A DNA stretch of 64,000 nucleotides from Nitrospira sp. (GTDB lineage Bacteria > Nitrospirota > Nitrospiria > Nitrospirales > Nitrospiraceae), in assembly GCA_036984305.1 (NCBI GenBank), contig BQWY01000001.1, positions 3,059,501 through 3,123,500 of the forward strand. Reading direction: 5' to 3'. A program made the position numbers and the translations under genes. The notes beneath the pieces are model-generated. The model saw nothing but the letters and a program-made list of their open reading frames with translations. It was not told the DNA's origin and ran no database searches. Below, in pieces: positions 38,225 to 46,902 of this stretch (position 1 is the stretch's first letter; each line of letters opens with the position of its first letter).

Positions 38225-39808
38225 TCAGTTCCCCGGAGCCGAGAAGCTCTCCATCTCCTGCAATTTCTTTAACGCCGCTGCGGCCTTCAGTGTGTTGTAG
38301 TTGATGTTGCCCGCGTTGAGGCTGGCTCCTTCCTGGAACGGATACCGCGGAATGCTGGATAGGAAGCCCTTCAGCTTTTGCTGAACCGGGACGAAGAGCC
38401 AGATATTATCGGCATACCAGCGTAAATACAGGCCTGATTCATGGGGCGCCTTCTCGTAGGGATCGGCGCGAAGGTTGACAATTTCCGGCCAGCCGGGCAC
38501 ATCGCGAACACCTGTGGCAATGTTGCCGTTCACGACGGCGAAGGACACCTTCCAGTCGTTCCAGCGCACCGCATTCAGTTCGCCGCCTTGACCGAAATAT
38601 AAGATCTCCTCGCGGGGGCCTTTTTCCGCGTCACCCTTGAGATAGGGTATGAAGTTGTACCCGTCGAGATGGGCCTTGAACGTTTTGCCATTGGCGGCAT
38701 AGCCCTCTTTCACCTTCTCGACGATGTCGCGCTCGCCTGCCGCCGCCAACAGTGTCGGCAGCCAATCTTCCTGCGAGAAAATCTCGTTGACGATAGTCCC
38801 CGGCTTGATGACACCCGGCCAACGGACAAGCATCGGCACACGGAAGCCGCCTTCCCAGGTTGTGCCCTTTTCGCCATGGAACGGCGTCACGCCGCCGTCC
38901 GGCCACGTGCCGGTTTCCGCCCCGTTGTCGGTGCCATAGACGACGATGGTGTTGTCCGCAATGCCGAGCTCATCCAACTGCTTCAACACGACGCCGACCA
39001 TATCATCGTGTTCGGCCATGCCGTCGGGATAGAGCCCGATTCCGGTGCGTCCCTGAGAGGATTTTTTCAAGTGCGTCCAGACGTGCATGCGCGTGGTGTT
39101 GAACCAAATGAAGAACGGTTTGCCTTCCTTGGTCGCCTTCGCCACGAACTTCTGCTCTGCGCCCAAGATCTCCTCGTCCACTGTTTTCATACGCTGCCTG
39201 GTCAGGGGGCCGGTGTCTTCAATTTTTTGACCCCCCTTGCCGTTGGACCATGTATGGAGCACGCCCCGGGGGCCGTATTTCTTCCTGAATTCCGGATCCT
39301 TCGGATAGTAATAGGTTTCCGGTTCCTCTTCCGCGTTCAGATGGTAGAGGTTGCCAAAGAACTCATCGAAGCCGTGCACCGTCGGCAGGTGAGAGTCCTG
39401 GTCGCCGAGATGGTTTTTGCCGAACTGTCCGGTGGTATAGCCTTGTCCCTTGAGCAGATCGGCAATGGTCGGTGCCCACACAGGAATGCCATGCGGCGAA
39501 CCCGGCATACCGATGGTCAACAGCCCCGTGCGGAACGGATGTTGACCGAGAATGAACGAGGCACGGCCCGCCGTGCAACTTTGTTGGGCGTAGGCGTCGG
39601 TGAAGAGGGCCCCTTCTTTGGCGATCCGGTCGATGTGGGGGGTTCTGTAGCCCATGATGCCGTGGTTGTAGGCAGAGATGTTGTGGACGCCGATGTCGTC
39701 GCCCCAGATGACGAGTATGTTGGGCTTCTTGTCTGCGGCCTGCGTCGCCGGCAGTCCGGCGAAAACGAGCCCAACGGTCAGTACTAGAATGGCAAGCGCG
39801 TTCTTCAT
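38225..39808 (-). CDS. Arylsulfatase with CTAGR motif (copy C)
   Basis: 527 residues. The ATG at 39808 lies after AAGGGG; a GTG two codons upstream (39814) is less likely. The signal peptide ends A-T-Q-A-A. Features are KPNILVIWGDDIGVHNISA (Asp37, Asp38), Cys78 in CTAGR, and GKNHLGDQDSHLPT. It differs from copies A and B in the C-terminus, where a helical tail (LKAAAALKKLQEMESF) replaces the usual end. It is the upstream-most sulfatase of the island and probably carries the island's main promoter in the 750-bp gap to its right. Confidence 0.9.
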   Translation of the reverse strand: MKNALAILVLTVGLVFAGLPATQAADKKPNILVIWGDDIGVHNISAYNHGIMGYRTPHIDRIAKEGALFTDAYAQQSCTAGRASFILGQHPFRTGLLTIGMPGSPHGIPVWAPTIADLLKGQGYTTGQFGKNHLGDQDSHLPTVHGFDEFFGNLYHLNAEEEPETYYYPKDPEFRKKYGPRGVLHTWSNGKGGQKIEDTGPLTRQRMKTVDEEILGAEQKFVAKATKEGKPFFIWFNTTRMHVWTHLKKSSQGRTGIGLYPDGMAEHDDMVGVVLKQLDELGIADNTIVVYGTDNGAETGTWPDGGVTPFHGEKGTTWEGGFRVPMLVRWPGVIKPGTIVNEIFSQEDWLPTLLAAAGERDIVEKVKEGYAANGKTFKAHLDGYNFIPYLKGDAEKGPREEILYFGQGGELNAVRWNDWKVSFAVVNGNIATGVRDVPGWPEIVNLRADPYEKAPHESGLYLRWYADNIWLFVPVQQKLKGFLSSIPRYPFQEGASLNAGNINYNTLKAAAALKKLQEMESFSAPGN

Positions 39809-40561
39809 GCTCACGGCCCCTTGTGTGTGAGTGATGCGATCGTCGCATCAACCGAGTGTTCAATGCCCACCCTTGTGAGGACCAAACCATGGGTAGACGG
39901 TCGATCCAGCTATGACGAAGTTCCAGGTCTCTGTCACTTCAAAGCATAACTTTCGTATAGCGATATACATACGGTACTCCTCAATCAGGCAAGGGAGAGA
40001 AGTAGTATCCTCCGTGCCGGTTTTACATATTCCGTGCCTGTCGCACCCGGAGTAGATTGACATGGATCACGTTGGTTTCAACGAAGAGGAAGAAAAGTCG
40101 AGCGTGATTCTGGCGAATTTAGCCTCAAGAGAACAGTCATCGTTGGGGCCTATCGCCACACGCTCGAAAGTATCGAAGGATTAGTGGGACAGGTTCGATC
40201 ATCGGGTACGCTTGTCGACAGGAAGCTGCTCCTCATCCACGGCCGAGCTGCGGATCGGCCACTGGCGGCCATAAGCCGGACCACGTATATAGAGACAGTC
40301 GTGAACTTTGTCCATACTCAACCATCGCAATTTACTAATATTTCATTCGAATTCCCGTCGGTTGCTCCGATCTCCTCGCCTTGGCGAAAGAACGAGGGGA
40401 ATTATGCTACACTCCCTCACCTGCTCATCAGCGTATCCCAGATCCTACCGTCGCACTGGACGCGTTCCCCCGGCGTCAGAAGAGTGAAGGCGATCAGCAT
40501 TGCGCCCATTTACTTGACCCATTTATTTGATGATAGGATGCGCCACTGCGCAGAGGGTTTG
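39809..40561. other. Long intergenic region with divergent promoters expected
   Basis: 753 bases between the divergent sulfatase copy C and a SYLF gene. It is AT-richer than its surroundings, notably around 40325-40355. An open plus-strand frame runs through from 40184 into the SYLF gene, but it has no ribosome site before 40562 and no recognisable sequence. A small dyad lies at 39955-39968. It is the most likely place for regulation of the sulfatase island. Confidence 0.45.
39955..39968. repeat. Short dyad GTATA-GCGA-TATAC
   Basis: Five-base perfect arms around a GCGA loop, 147 bp upstream of the sulfatase copy C start. It could be an operator half-site pair or a small GNRA-loop hairpin. 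It is short enough to be chance. Confidence 0.25.
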
Positions 40562-41344
40562 ATGATCGATCGGAAACCAATCAGCACTTCGTCACCATCC
40601 AGCGCTCTTCCCGATACTGTCCGCATCACATCCGATGGCAGGCAGACCTCTCTTCTACTTCTCCTCGTGTGTCTGGTTCAGTTGATGTGGCCGCTTCGAG
40701 CCGGAGCCGTAGAGCTCGAGCACGTGGAAGAGATCATCGATGAGAGTCGCCTCACCTTCGCCCGCATGGTAGGACATCCTCACTTGGGTTGGTTCAGGGA
40801 CCACGTCCGCAACGCTCGCGCCATTTTCATCGTGCCTCGCCTGACACGGGCAAGCTACCTGTTCGGTGGCGCGTGGGGTACCGGTGTACTCCTGGTCAGA
40901 AACCAGTCCGACAACGGTTGGAGCGAGCCGGCCTTTTATTCGGTTCTCGGCGCGAGCTTCGGCTTGCAGATCGGTGCCTTGACATCAGAAATCGTCGCGG
41001 TGACGACCAGCCACGACGGAGCGTCCGAGATGGCCGATGGGGTGTTTACGCTCGGACTCGACGGAATCGTCGCGATCGGACGAATGGGAGGAGGCGTCAA
41101 AGGATCCTTGGACGTCGCCTCCGGAGCCGGGTATATCGCGCTGAGCACCAATGAGGGCTTCTTCGCGGGTCTGGCGATGGAAAGTACGTTGGTCTTTGTA
41201 AGGAGCGGCGCGAACGAGACCTACTATGGCCGTCCGGTCGAACTGGCCGATCTGAGAGAACGGCGCGCGCTGCAGTGGTACTCCAAGCGGCTGAAAAAAG
41301 CCGTTGCACAGGCGACCGCAGAAACGGGGGAGCACACGCAATGA
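40562..41344 (+). CDS. SYLF-domain protein, coupled to an EEP-fold hydrolase
   Basis: 260 residues. The ATG at 40562 has AGAGGG upstream. A late hydrophobic stretch (LLLLLVCLVQLMWPL, residues about 31-45) is the signal or anchor. The domain shows the SYLF pattern: ARAIFIVPRLTRASYLFGGA, WGTGVLLVRN, PAFYSVLGASFGLQIGALTS, FAGLAMESTLVFV and the closing YYGRPVELADL. Its TGA overlaps the ATG of the following gene (ATGA), so the two are translated together. SYLF domains bind lipids, and the partner belongs to a superfamily that includes lipid phosphodiesterases; this pairing is the best clue to its role. Confidence 0.8.
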   Translation: MIDRKPISTSSPSSALPDTVRITSDGRQTSLLLLLVCLVQLMWPLRAGAVELEHVEEIIDESRLTFARMVGHPHLGWFRDHVRNARAIFIVPRLTRASYLFGGAWGTGVLLVRNQSDNGWSEPAFYSVLGASFGLQIGALTSEIVAVTTSHDGASEMADGVFTLGLDGIVAIGRMGGGVKGSLDVASGAGYIALSTNEGFFAGLAMESTLVFVRSGANETYYGRPVELADLRERRALQWYSKRLKKAVAQATAETGEHTQ

Positions 41345-42567
41345 CGGGCACGCCGACAACCTGGATGGTCGCGTTCTGGGTCATGCTCGGCTGTGCCTGC
41401 GCCCCTATGACCGCGCCTTTGTATGACACTGGACCGCTCACCGTTCCGCACGGGGAAGGCCCCGCGAGCTTCACCGTCCTCAATTACAATGCATGGCACG
41501 GACTCGATACGGGCGAATTCTGGGTGACAGCCAGCCAAACAGCCGAGCAAAGTCAGGCCCGGCTGGAATTCCAGGTCGACCTGATCACCGCCGCTCGGCC
41601 CGACCTCATCCTGCTCCAAGAGGTCAATCCCTTGCCCAACCAAGCCGCACGGTACGTGCAGGCCCTGGCCGAACGCGGCTTGGCCTACGACGCCATCCAC
41701 CAGGTCGACGCCTGTGGGATACGGATCCGTGGTAACGCCGCCCTGATCCCCGGCCTCAACAATGGCCTGGCCATCCTCGCTCGACGTGAGCTGCATCTGC
41801 GCAGGTTGACCGGACTCAAATTGAGTGGCGAGATCGGCAGTTGCGAGAGCGTCTCGGGACTCCAATTCGAGGAACTTCGCTACGCCCTGATCGGGGACAT
41901 CACCCTCCCCGAAACGGGACAGCACTTTTTGGTGACCAGCACGCATCTCCATTCGGGCATTGAGGCAGGGGCCGCCTTTCTCACCACGCTCGAGCGGGCA
42001 CACCGCGCAGGCCATCTCCCCCAATACCCGGAATTTGAATGGGAGGTCAAACAGGACCGGCTTCGCCGGATCGGCGAGTTGGATCTCCTCGTGCGATCCC
42101 TGCGGGTGTTTCGACGACAGGGTGTCTATGCCGGGTTTGCCGTCGGCGGCGACTTCAACTTCGAGTCCGACTTTCCGGAATATGAGGAGGCCGTTCACCT
42201 ACACATAGAAGACGCCTACATGCGCGCCGCTTCTCACCACGCCTATTACACGGCAGACCCCGGAAACAATGCCTGGATCGGGAGCGGAGAGGAGCCGGGC
42301 TTTCCGCCTCAGCTCGACCACATCTTCAAACACCTGCCGAAAGATCTGGCGAGCAAGGCCCACGAGGTGTACCGCCTGGAAACCGCACGACCCAGGCGCA
42401 TTGATTATCTCTGGGTGGAATCGTTCCTCCCAGGCTATTGTGTGAACCAGACGTTGTTCGGTACGGAGACGAATACAGATGGAATGCCGGGCTCCGACCA
42501 CTTTGGGGTGCTGACGACATTCACCCGCGGTCCCGAGCCATGCGAACGCGCCCGTGCCTCACAATGA
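41341..42567 (+). CDS. Exported endonuclease/exonuclease/phosphatase (EEP) family protein
   Basis: 408 residues from ATG 41341. The hydrophobic N-terminus ends in a lipobox-like MLGCAC, so it is probably a lipoprotein or secreted. EEP signatures in order are VLNYNAWHG (metal-binding Asn), ILLQEVNP (metal-binding Glu), TSTHLHSGI (catalytic His), FAVGGDFNFESDFPEYEEAV (Asp/Asn pair), YLWVESFLP and GSDHFGVLTTF (final Asp-His). All catalytic positions look intact. The superfamily covers DNases, sphingomyelinases and inositol phosphatases; the activity here is open. Export plus coupling with a lipid-binding SYLF protein favours a lipid or phosphodiester substrate outside the cytoplasm (inference). 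Confidence 0.8.
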   Translation: MTGTPTTWMVAFWVMLGCACAPMTAPLYDTGPLTVPHGEGPASFTVLNYNAWHGLDTGEFWVTASQTAEQSQARLEFQVDLITAARPDLILLQEVNPLPNQAARYVQALAERGLAYDAIHQVDACGIRIRGNAALIPGLNNGLAILARRELHLRRLTGLKLSGEIGSCESVSGLQFEELRYALIGDITLPETGQHFLVTSTHLHSGIEAGAAFLTTLERAHRAGHLPQYPEFEWEVKQDRLRRIGELDLLVRSLRVFRRQGVYAGFAVGGDFNFESDFPEYEEAVHLHIEDAYMRAASHHAYYTADPGNNAWIGSGEEPGFPPQLDHIFKHLPKDLASKAHEVYRLETARPRRIDYLWVESFLPGYCVNQTLFGTETNTDGMPGSDHFGVLTTFTRGPEPCERARASQ

Positions 42568-42720
42568 CGCATCGGTACCCACCAAGTCGCCTGCGGCGAT
42601 CCTTCAGGCGGCTCTCTTCAATCGCGACGCATTATCGTAACCATATCGGACGCTGGACGACTGGAATGCCGCCCCCCTGCCAAGGTACAGCGACTGTCAC
42701 GGCTGGCCTTTGTTCGGTAG

Positions 42721-43434
42721 TTACTTGATCAGCTTGGCCGACGCCTCACGCAGATCGCGCGACCCGGGATTGCTGACGGTGCCGTTGACGATGTCACGCG
42801 GTTCGACCGGCTTTCCATAGTAGGCACGATTGGACTCGGCGGACACCGTGACGACGGCGCCGTCCAGTGCAATCCCTGCAAAGACACCTTTCTTACGGGC
42901 ATAGGCAACCAGATCCGCGTGTATTCCATGGGCCGAGGCGCCTTGACCCTCTGGGCCAACCGCCAAGCCTGCGCCCACTCCCAGTGTGAATTCACTGCTC
43001 TGAAACTCCTTGAGCCCTCTCTCGCTCTTGACGATGACGATGATTTCCGATGCGTCCGCACCGATCTGCAGTCCGAAGCTGGCCGACCCAACACCGTAAA
43101 ACGCCGGGCCTGTCCAGTCGCCGGTTTTGGGGTCTCGTGCGATCAGCACACCGCTCCCCCCTGCGCCTCCCACGACGAATGCGCCTCTCAAAAGCTGCGG
43201 CATGATGAAGAGCGCCCGGGCCTCCGATCCGAGATCCTCCAATAAGTGTTTCATGCTGGGATCGGTGCTAAACGCCTCCACCGTCACACGCGCCTTGTCG
43301 ACGAGTTGTTGCTGGGGGGAGTCTTCAGCGGCCTGGGAATCGGAGAGGCTCCATCCAACGACGGCACTCAGCACCAAGCCGGCCAGCACGATTCTCTGCG
43401 CGTCCCGGTTGCGCAGCATCAGATACGTCTCCAT
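42721..43434 (-). CDS. SYLF-domain (YSC84-like) periplasmic protein
   Basis: 237 residues. The ATG at 43434 follows GGAGG. A signal peptide ends near S-Q-A-A. The single SYLF domain is complete: QQLVDKARVTVEAFSTDPSM, ARALFIMPQLLRGAFVVGGA, GGSGVLIARD, FGLQIGADASEIIVIVKSER, FAGIALDGAVVTV, and the closing YYGKPVEPRDIVNG. It is closely similar to the copy at 45300-46022 and to the truncated copy at the left window edge. It converges with the EEP gene (153-bp gap without a visible terminator). Confidence 0.85.
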   Translation of the reverse strand: METYLMLRNRDAQRIVLAGLVLSAVVGWSLSDSQAAEDSPQQQLVDKARVTVEAFSTDPSMKHLLEDLGSEARALFIMPQLLRGAFVVGGAGGSGVLIARDPKTGDWTGPAFYGVGSASFGLQIGADASEIIVIVKSERGLKEFQSSEFTLGVGAGLAVGPEGQGASAHGIHADLVAYARKKGVFAGIALDGAVVTVSAESNRAYYGKPVEPRDIVNGTVSNPGSRDLREASAKLIK

Positions 43435-43969
43435 TGCAGTACCTCCATTCGCCGCACCCCGTCTCGTTCGGAAGCCCGTCCTTCCTCAGGCCACAGGCCT
43501 ATCTCTCCGATCCTGACCTGGCGCTTCTGACACTAGAACCTATCTCAACATTGTATTGAGAGCCTGACACCGAGACGGAGACTCCGAGCGTGGACAAGCT
43601 TTCGAGCGGTGGCATCCCGACCAAGCTTGCTAGTCCCGCGGGCTCTTCCGGCGAAGCCGTCTTCCTCGCGCCCGCGGAAAAACACCGCAATGGTTCTCCT
43701 CTGGAACCTCGCTTCCCCGGTGTCGGTACACGAGAATGGACTCCCGCGCGCTGCGGGTCGCCGATCCGACCTGCTCCCGAAAGGCGACCAGCCAATCCGA
43801 GCACGTCAGGTGGCGTGCCCAACATCAACGCATCAGGGCGAGGCTGGCGCGGCTCACCACTCGCCAGCCGACCGGGTTTCACGACACCATCCCACCACTG
43901 TTGATGTAGCAATTTTGAGATATATTCTAGTACGCAGATCGCCCCTGCGAATTATCTTTCGCAGTGACG
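43435..43969. other. Intergenic region, no convincing gene
   Basis: 535 bases between the SYLF gene and the FGE gene, both minus-strand. It includes an AT-rich segment at about 43905-43960. Several overlapping frames are present, but none has a ribosome site or motif. The promoter of the SYLF gene is presumably here. Confidence 0.4.
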
Positions 43970-45139
43970 TCAGCCGGCATCGCGCACCAGACGAAACCCG
44001 AGATGGTTGGTACCGGTGTCGGGTTCGCCCTTGCCACGGCCTCCAGCAATATACCGGGCGCAATACTGATCGGTGCACAGAAATGAGCCTCCCTTGTGCA
44101 CCTTCTTTTTCACGCCGGGTTCGCTCGGGTCGACACTATCGGCTGGACCTTGTGGATCGTGTGCAATCGGCCCCTGCGATAGGAGCGTCCGATAATAATC
44201 GTGTCGGTACCAATCGCTCGTCCACTCCCATACGTTTCCCGCCATGTCGTACAACCCATATCCGTTTGGAGGAAATGATCCGACAGGGGCAGCATGGGCA
44301 TAGCCATCCTCCTGGGTATTCCGATCCGGGAAATGGCCCTGAAACGTGTTGGCCATGATGTTTCCCTCCGGCGTGAATTCGCTCCCCCAGGCATAGGGTT
44401 GACGGTCGAGTCCCCCGCGCTGCGCGTATTCGAATTCAGCTTCCGTGGGCAGCCGTTTCCCGGCCCACTTTGCATAGGCCTGGGCGTCCTCGTAGGCGAT
44501 ATGGACGACCGGCTCTCGACCGCGGCTCTTGATACTGCTCTGCGGTCCTTCCGGATGGCGCCAATCGGCCCCCTTCACATAGCTCCACCACTGAAAATGA
44601 TCGTGCAATTTCACGGGGTGATCGGGCGGAGTGAACACGACCGAGCCGGCCACAAGGTTTTCCGGCGGCGCGCCTGGGAAATCCTCGGCACGCGGGGTAC
44701 GTTCCGCGACCGTCACGTACTTGGTTGCACCCACGAATCGCTCGAACTGTGAATTCGTCACTTCCGTGCGGTCTATCCAAAAGCCATGGACCGCGACGCG
44801 ATGCCAGGGTTGCGCATCCGGAAAGTCATCGGCCCCCATCCAGAACTCTCCTCCAGGAATCCACACCATACCCTCCGGCGATGGGCCGGGGGGCGGGGCC
44901 GCGTCCGCGGAAGCAGGCCCAGGGATGGCTCCGTCAGGAAGAGAGCCCGTCCGCGCACCTTCTGGCTTAATTCCGCGACCGGCTTTTGCCGATGCAATCC
45001 CCATGTCACAGGTCATCTTCGGATCTCCTGGGCGGGAGACCGAAGATCCCGATTGGACCGCATACCACCAACCGACCGCGCTCGCACCGGCCAAGAGCAC
45101 AATTGCCAGCCCTGCCGTGATCAACTTCCGCCTCATCAT
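43970..45139 (-). CDS. Membrane-anchored formylglycine-generating enzyme (FGE/SUMF1)
   Basis: 389 residues. The N-terminus (basic, then hydrophobic residues about 7-27) is a membrane anchor or signal, followed by a Pro/Gly/Ala linker to about residue 90. The FGE fold then shows MVWIPGGEFWMGADDFPDAQ, RLPTEAEFEYAQRGG, GLYDMAGNVWEWTSDWY and KVHKGGSFLCTDQYCARY. Cys355 and Cys360 have the spacing and context of the copper-binding active-site pair of human FGE (C336/C341). It should therefore oxidise a sulfatase cysteine to formylglycine. The ATG at 45139 is preferred; a TTG three codons upstream is also open. Four sulfatases lie 4-19 kb away on the same strand and are its likely substrates (inference). 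Confidence 0.88.
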   Translation of the reverse strand: MMRRKLITAGLAIVLLAGASAVGWWYAVQSGSSVSRPGDPKMTCDMGIASAKAGRGIKPEGARTGSLPDGAIPGPASADAAPPPGPSPEGMVWIPGGEFWMGADDFPDAQPWHRVAVHGFWIDRTEVTNSQFERFVGATKYVTVAERTPRAEDFPGAPPENLVAGSVVFTPPDHPVKLHDHFQWWSYVKGADWRHPEGPQSSIKSRGREPVVHIAYEDAQAYAKWAGKRLPTEAEFEYAQRGGLDRQPYAWGSEFTPEGNIMANTFQGHFPDRNTQEDGYAHAAPVGSFPPNGYGLYDMAGNVWEWTSDWYRHDYYRTLLSQGPIAHDPQGPADSVDPSEPGVKKKVHKGGSFLCTDQYCARYIAGGRGKGEPDTGTNHLGFRLVRDAG

Positions 45140-45299
45140 GACGTTCAACTCGCCGGTATCGGCTCAGAGGTTCCACTTCCAATCATGCAACGCTCAATGA
45201 TGCGAGCGATACACTAATTCGTTCAGTAACCAGACGAGCGCAGCCGGTACATGCGAACGACGGGTCTTTCGGTCGCATTAGTTGGTGCCTGTCTTGCTC

Positions 45300-46022
45300 T
45301 CACTCGAGCAACGCACGTGCTGCCTCGCGCAAGGCGGATGTTCCTGGATTTTTCACCCGGCCTTCAATAATGTCACGGGGCGATACCGGCTTCCCATAGT
45401 AGGTGCCGTTCGCGTGTTCCCCAATCGTCACAAGAGCTCCTCCGAAGGCCACCCCGGCGAAGAGCCCGGTTTCACGGGCATACGCCACCACCTCCGCGGG
45501 GATCCCATGAGCAGACGTTCCTTTGCCGCTCGACCCAGCTGCTAATCCAGCGCTCCCGCCTAGCTTGAAATTCGCCTCATAGAAATCCCGCACGACTTGG
45601 TCCGATCTGATGACGACGACGATTTCGGATACATTGGCTCCCACCTGTGGCCCCAAGTTGAGGGAACTGACATTATAGAAGGCAGGCTGAGACCAGTATC
45701 CGGTGTGCTCCTCACGAACCATCAACACCCCGGTCCCGCTTGCGCCGCCAACGACCAACCCCCATCGAAAATAATCCGGCAGGATCAACAGCGCTTTCGC
45801 CTGAGGCGCCAGCTCGTGGAATACGGTTTTCATCTTAGGATCCGCCGTAAACGCCTCCAATGTGGCTCGTGCCTGATCCACCATCTGCTGCTGAGCCCGG
45901 TCAGCCGCATGGCCGACAACAGGGCTCACGTGAACGAGCAAGGCCAACAGGAGTACCATCTCGGGGGCGCGTGGCCGAGGCGACATCAATACGGACCCTC
46001 TCCACACCAGTTGATGAATCAT
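45300..46022 (-). CDS. SYLF-domain (YSC84-like) periplasmic protein
   Basis: 240 residues. The ATG at 46022 follows GGGGAG. The leader includes a hydrophobic stretch (MVLLLALLVHVSPVVG) ending V-V-G-H-A-A. The domain is complete: QQMVDQARATLEAFTADPKM, AKALLILPDYFRWGLVVGGA, SGTGVLMVRE, LGPQVGANVSEIVVVIRSD, GVAFGGALVTI and YYGKPVSPRDIIEG. It lies 160 bp upstream of the FGE gene on the same strand. Function unknown; lipid binding is inferred from the family. Confidence 0.83.
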   Translation of the reverse strand: MIHQLVWRGSVLMSPRPRAPEMVLLLALLVHVSPVVGHAADRAQQQMVDQARATLEAFTADPKMKTVFHELAPQAKALLILPDYFRWGLVVGGASGTGVLMVREEHTGYWSQPAFYNVSSLNLGPQVGANVSEIVVVIRSDQVVRDFYEANFKLGGSAGLAAGSSGKGTSAHGIPAEVVAYARETGLFAGVAFGGALVTIGEHANGTYYGKPVSPRDIIEGRVKNPGTSALREAARALLE

Positions 46023-46211
46023 TGATTCTCCCCGCCTACGCCTCCGCTCATAGCCCATGTCCATTGACGCCAGCACTTTCTTCCATCCAAGTCAGCGTGA
46101 CCCAGTCGTGAATTGAGCGATGCGCCCATTGAGATTTCCCCGTCGAGATGGGCCTCCGTCTCCTCGTTGAGCCATGGCCGGCCATATCGCCCTGCTCCCG
46201 AATGATTCCGT

Positions 46212-46505
46212 TCACTTACCTGGCATCGGCGATCGTTCCCCCCTGAGTGAGCCTCCATAGTAAAAGTAGGAAGAGACGGCCAAGGCATTAATGGCGACCG
46301 CGAGCACGTTCCACAGGATCACCGGTCTCGACTCGATCAGATATCCATAATAAACCCAGACGATCTGAAAGGTTCCCATGATGGCGGCCATGGTGGGATT
46401 CATACCGACGGCGGAGCGTCGCCGCAGCATGGCAACCACGTCCGGCATGGCGGCAAACGTGGTGCCGAATCCTGCGACGAAGCCAATGATCTCGGTCATC
46501 GACAT
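46212..46505 (-). CDS. SemiSWEET-like PQ-loop membrane protein
   Basis: 97 residues, three membrane helices, the size of bacterial SemiSWEET half-transporters that dimerise to move sugars. The ATG at 46505 follows AAGGAGGCGATC. Helix 1 and its end (IIGFVAGFGTTFAAMPDVVA, then MLRRRSAVGMNPT) have a Pro where the PQ motif stands, but with Asp instead of Gln. Helix 2 contains FQIVWVYYGYLI and helix 3 NVLAVAINALAVSSYFYY. A sugar-transport role is known for the family; the substrate here is unknown. Confidence 0.65.
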   Translation of the reverse strand: MSMTEIIGFVAGFGTTFAAMPDVVAMLRRRSAVGMNPTMAAIMGTFQIVWVYYGYLIESRPVILWNVLAVAINALAVSSYFYYGGSLRGERSPMPGK

Positions 46506-46902
46506 CGGGATCGCCTCCTTGTTTCCGCACGCATGCCACATCCACAGCCGGACCCGGCCTTGCCCGGGTGGAATGATACCGTCCTCATCAGACATTCTCA
46601 ACGTAACCTCGTCCAGAACCGTGCGGTTCGGCGATTAGGAAGATGCTACATGGACGGTCGAGCCCCATCGCACGCCGGTCCTCCGACCTCAGAGATGGTG
46701 TGTTGAAGGCACAACGTAGAGAGGGCCCGCATCAATCACATGCGGAGCGGCACACACAAACCTCGTGTCAGGAGGATTGGCTGCGGGCAATCCCAACCCT
46801 GGACGCGCCGAGCCAGAGGGTTTTGTCCTGACACGGTCCGTCGTCGATGTCACCCCGTAACGGGGTGTATCGGAACGTTCACCCGCCGAGACCACGTTGG
46901 GG
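46506..46902. other. Intergenic region with one GC-rich hairpin
   Basis: 397 bases without a plausible gene. It contains CACCCCG-TAA-CGGGGTG at 46851-46867, a 7-bp perfect hairpin 36 bp downstream of the DUF3015 gene's stop on the minus strand. It lacks a T-run, so it would be at most a transcript-end stabiliser. Confidence 0.4.
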
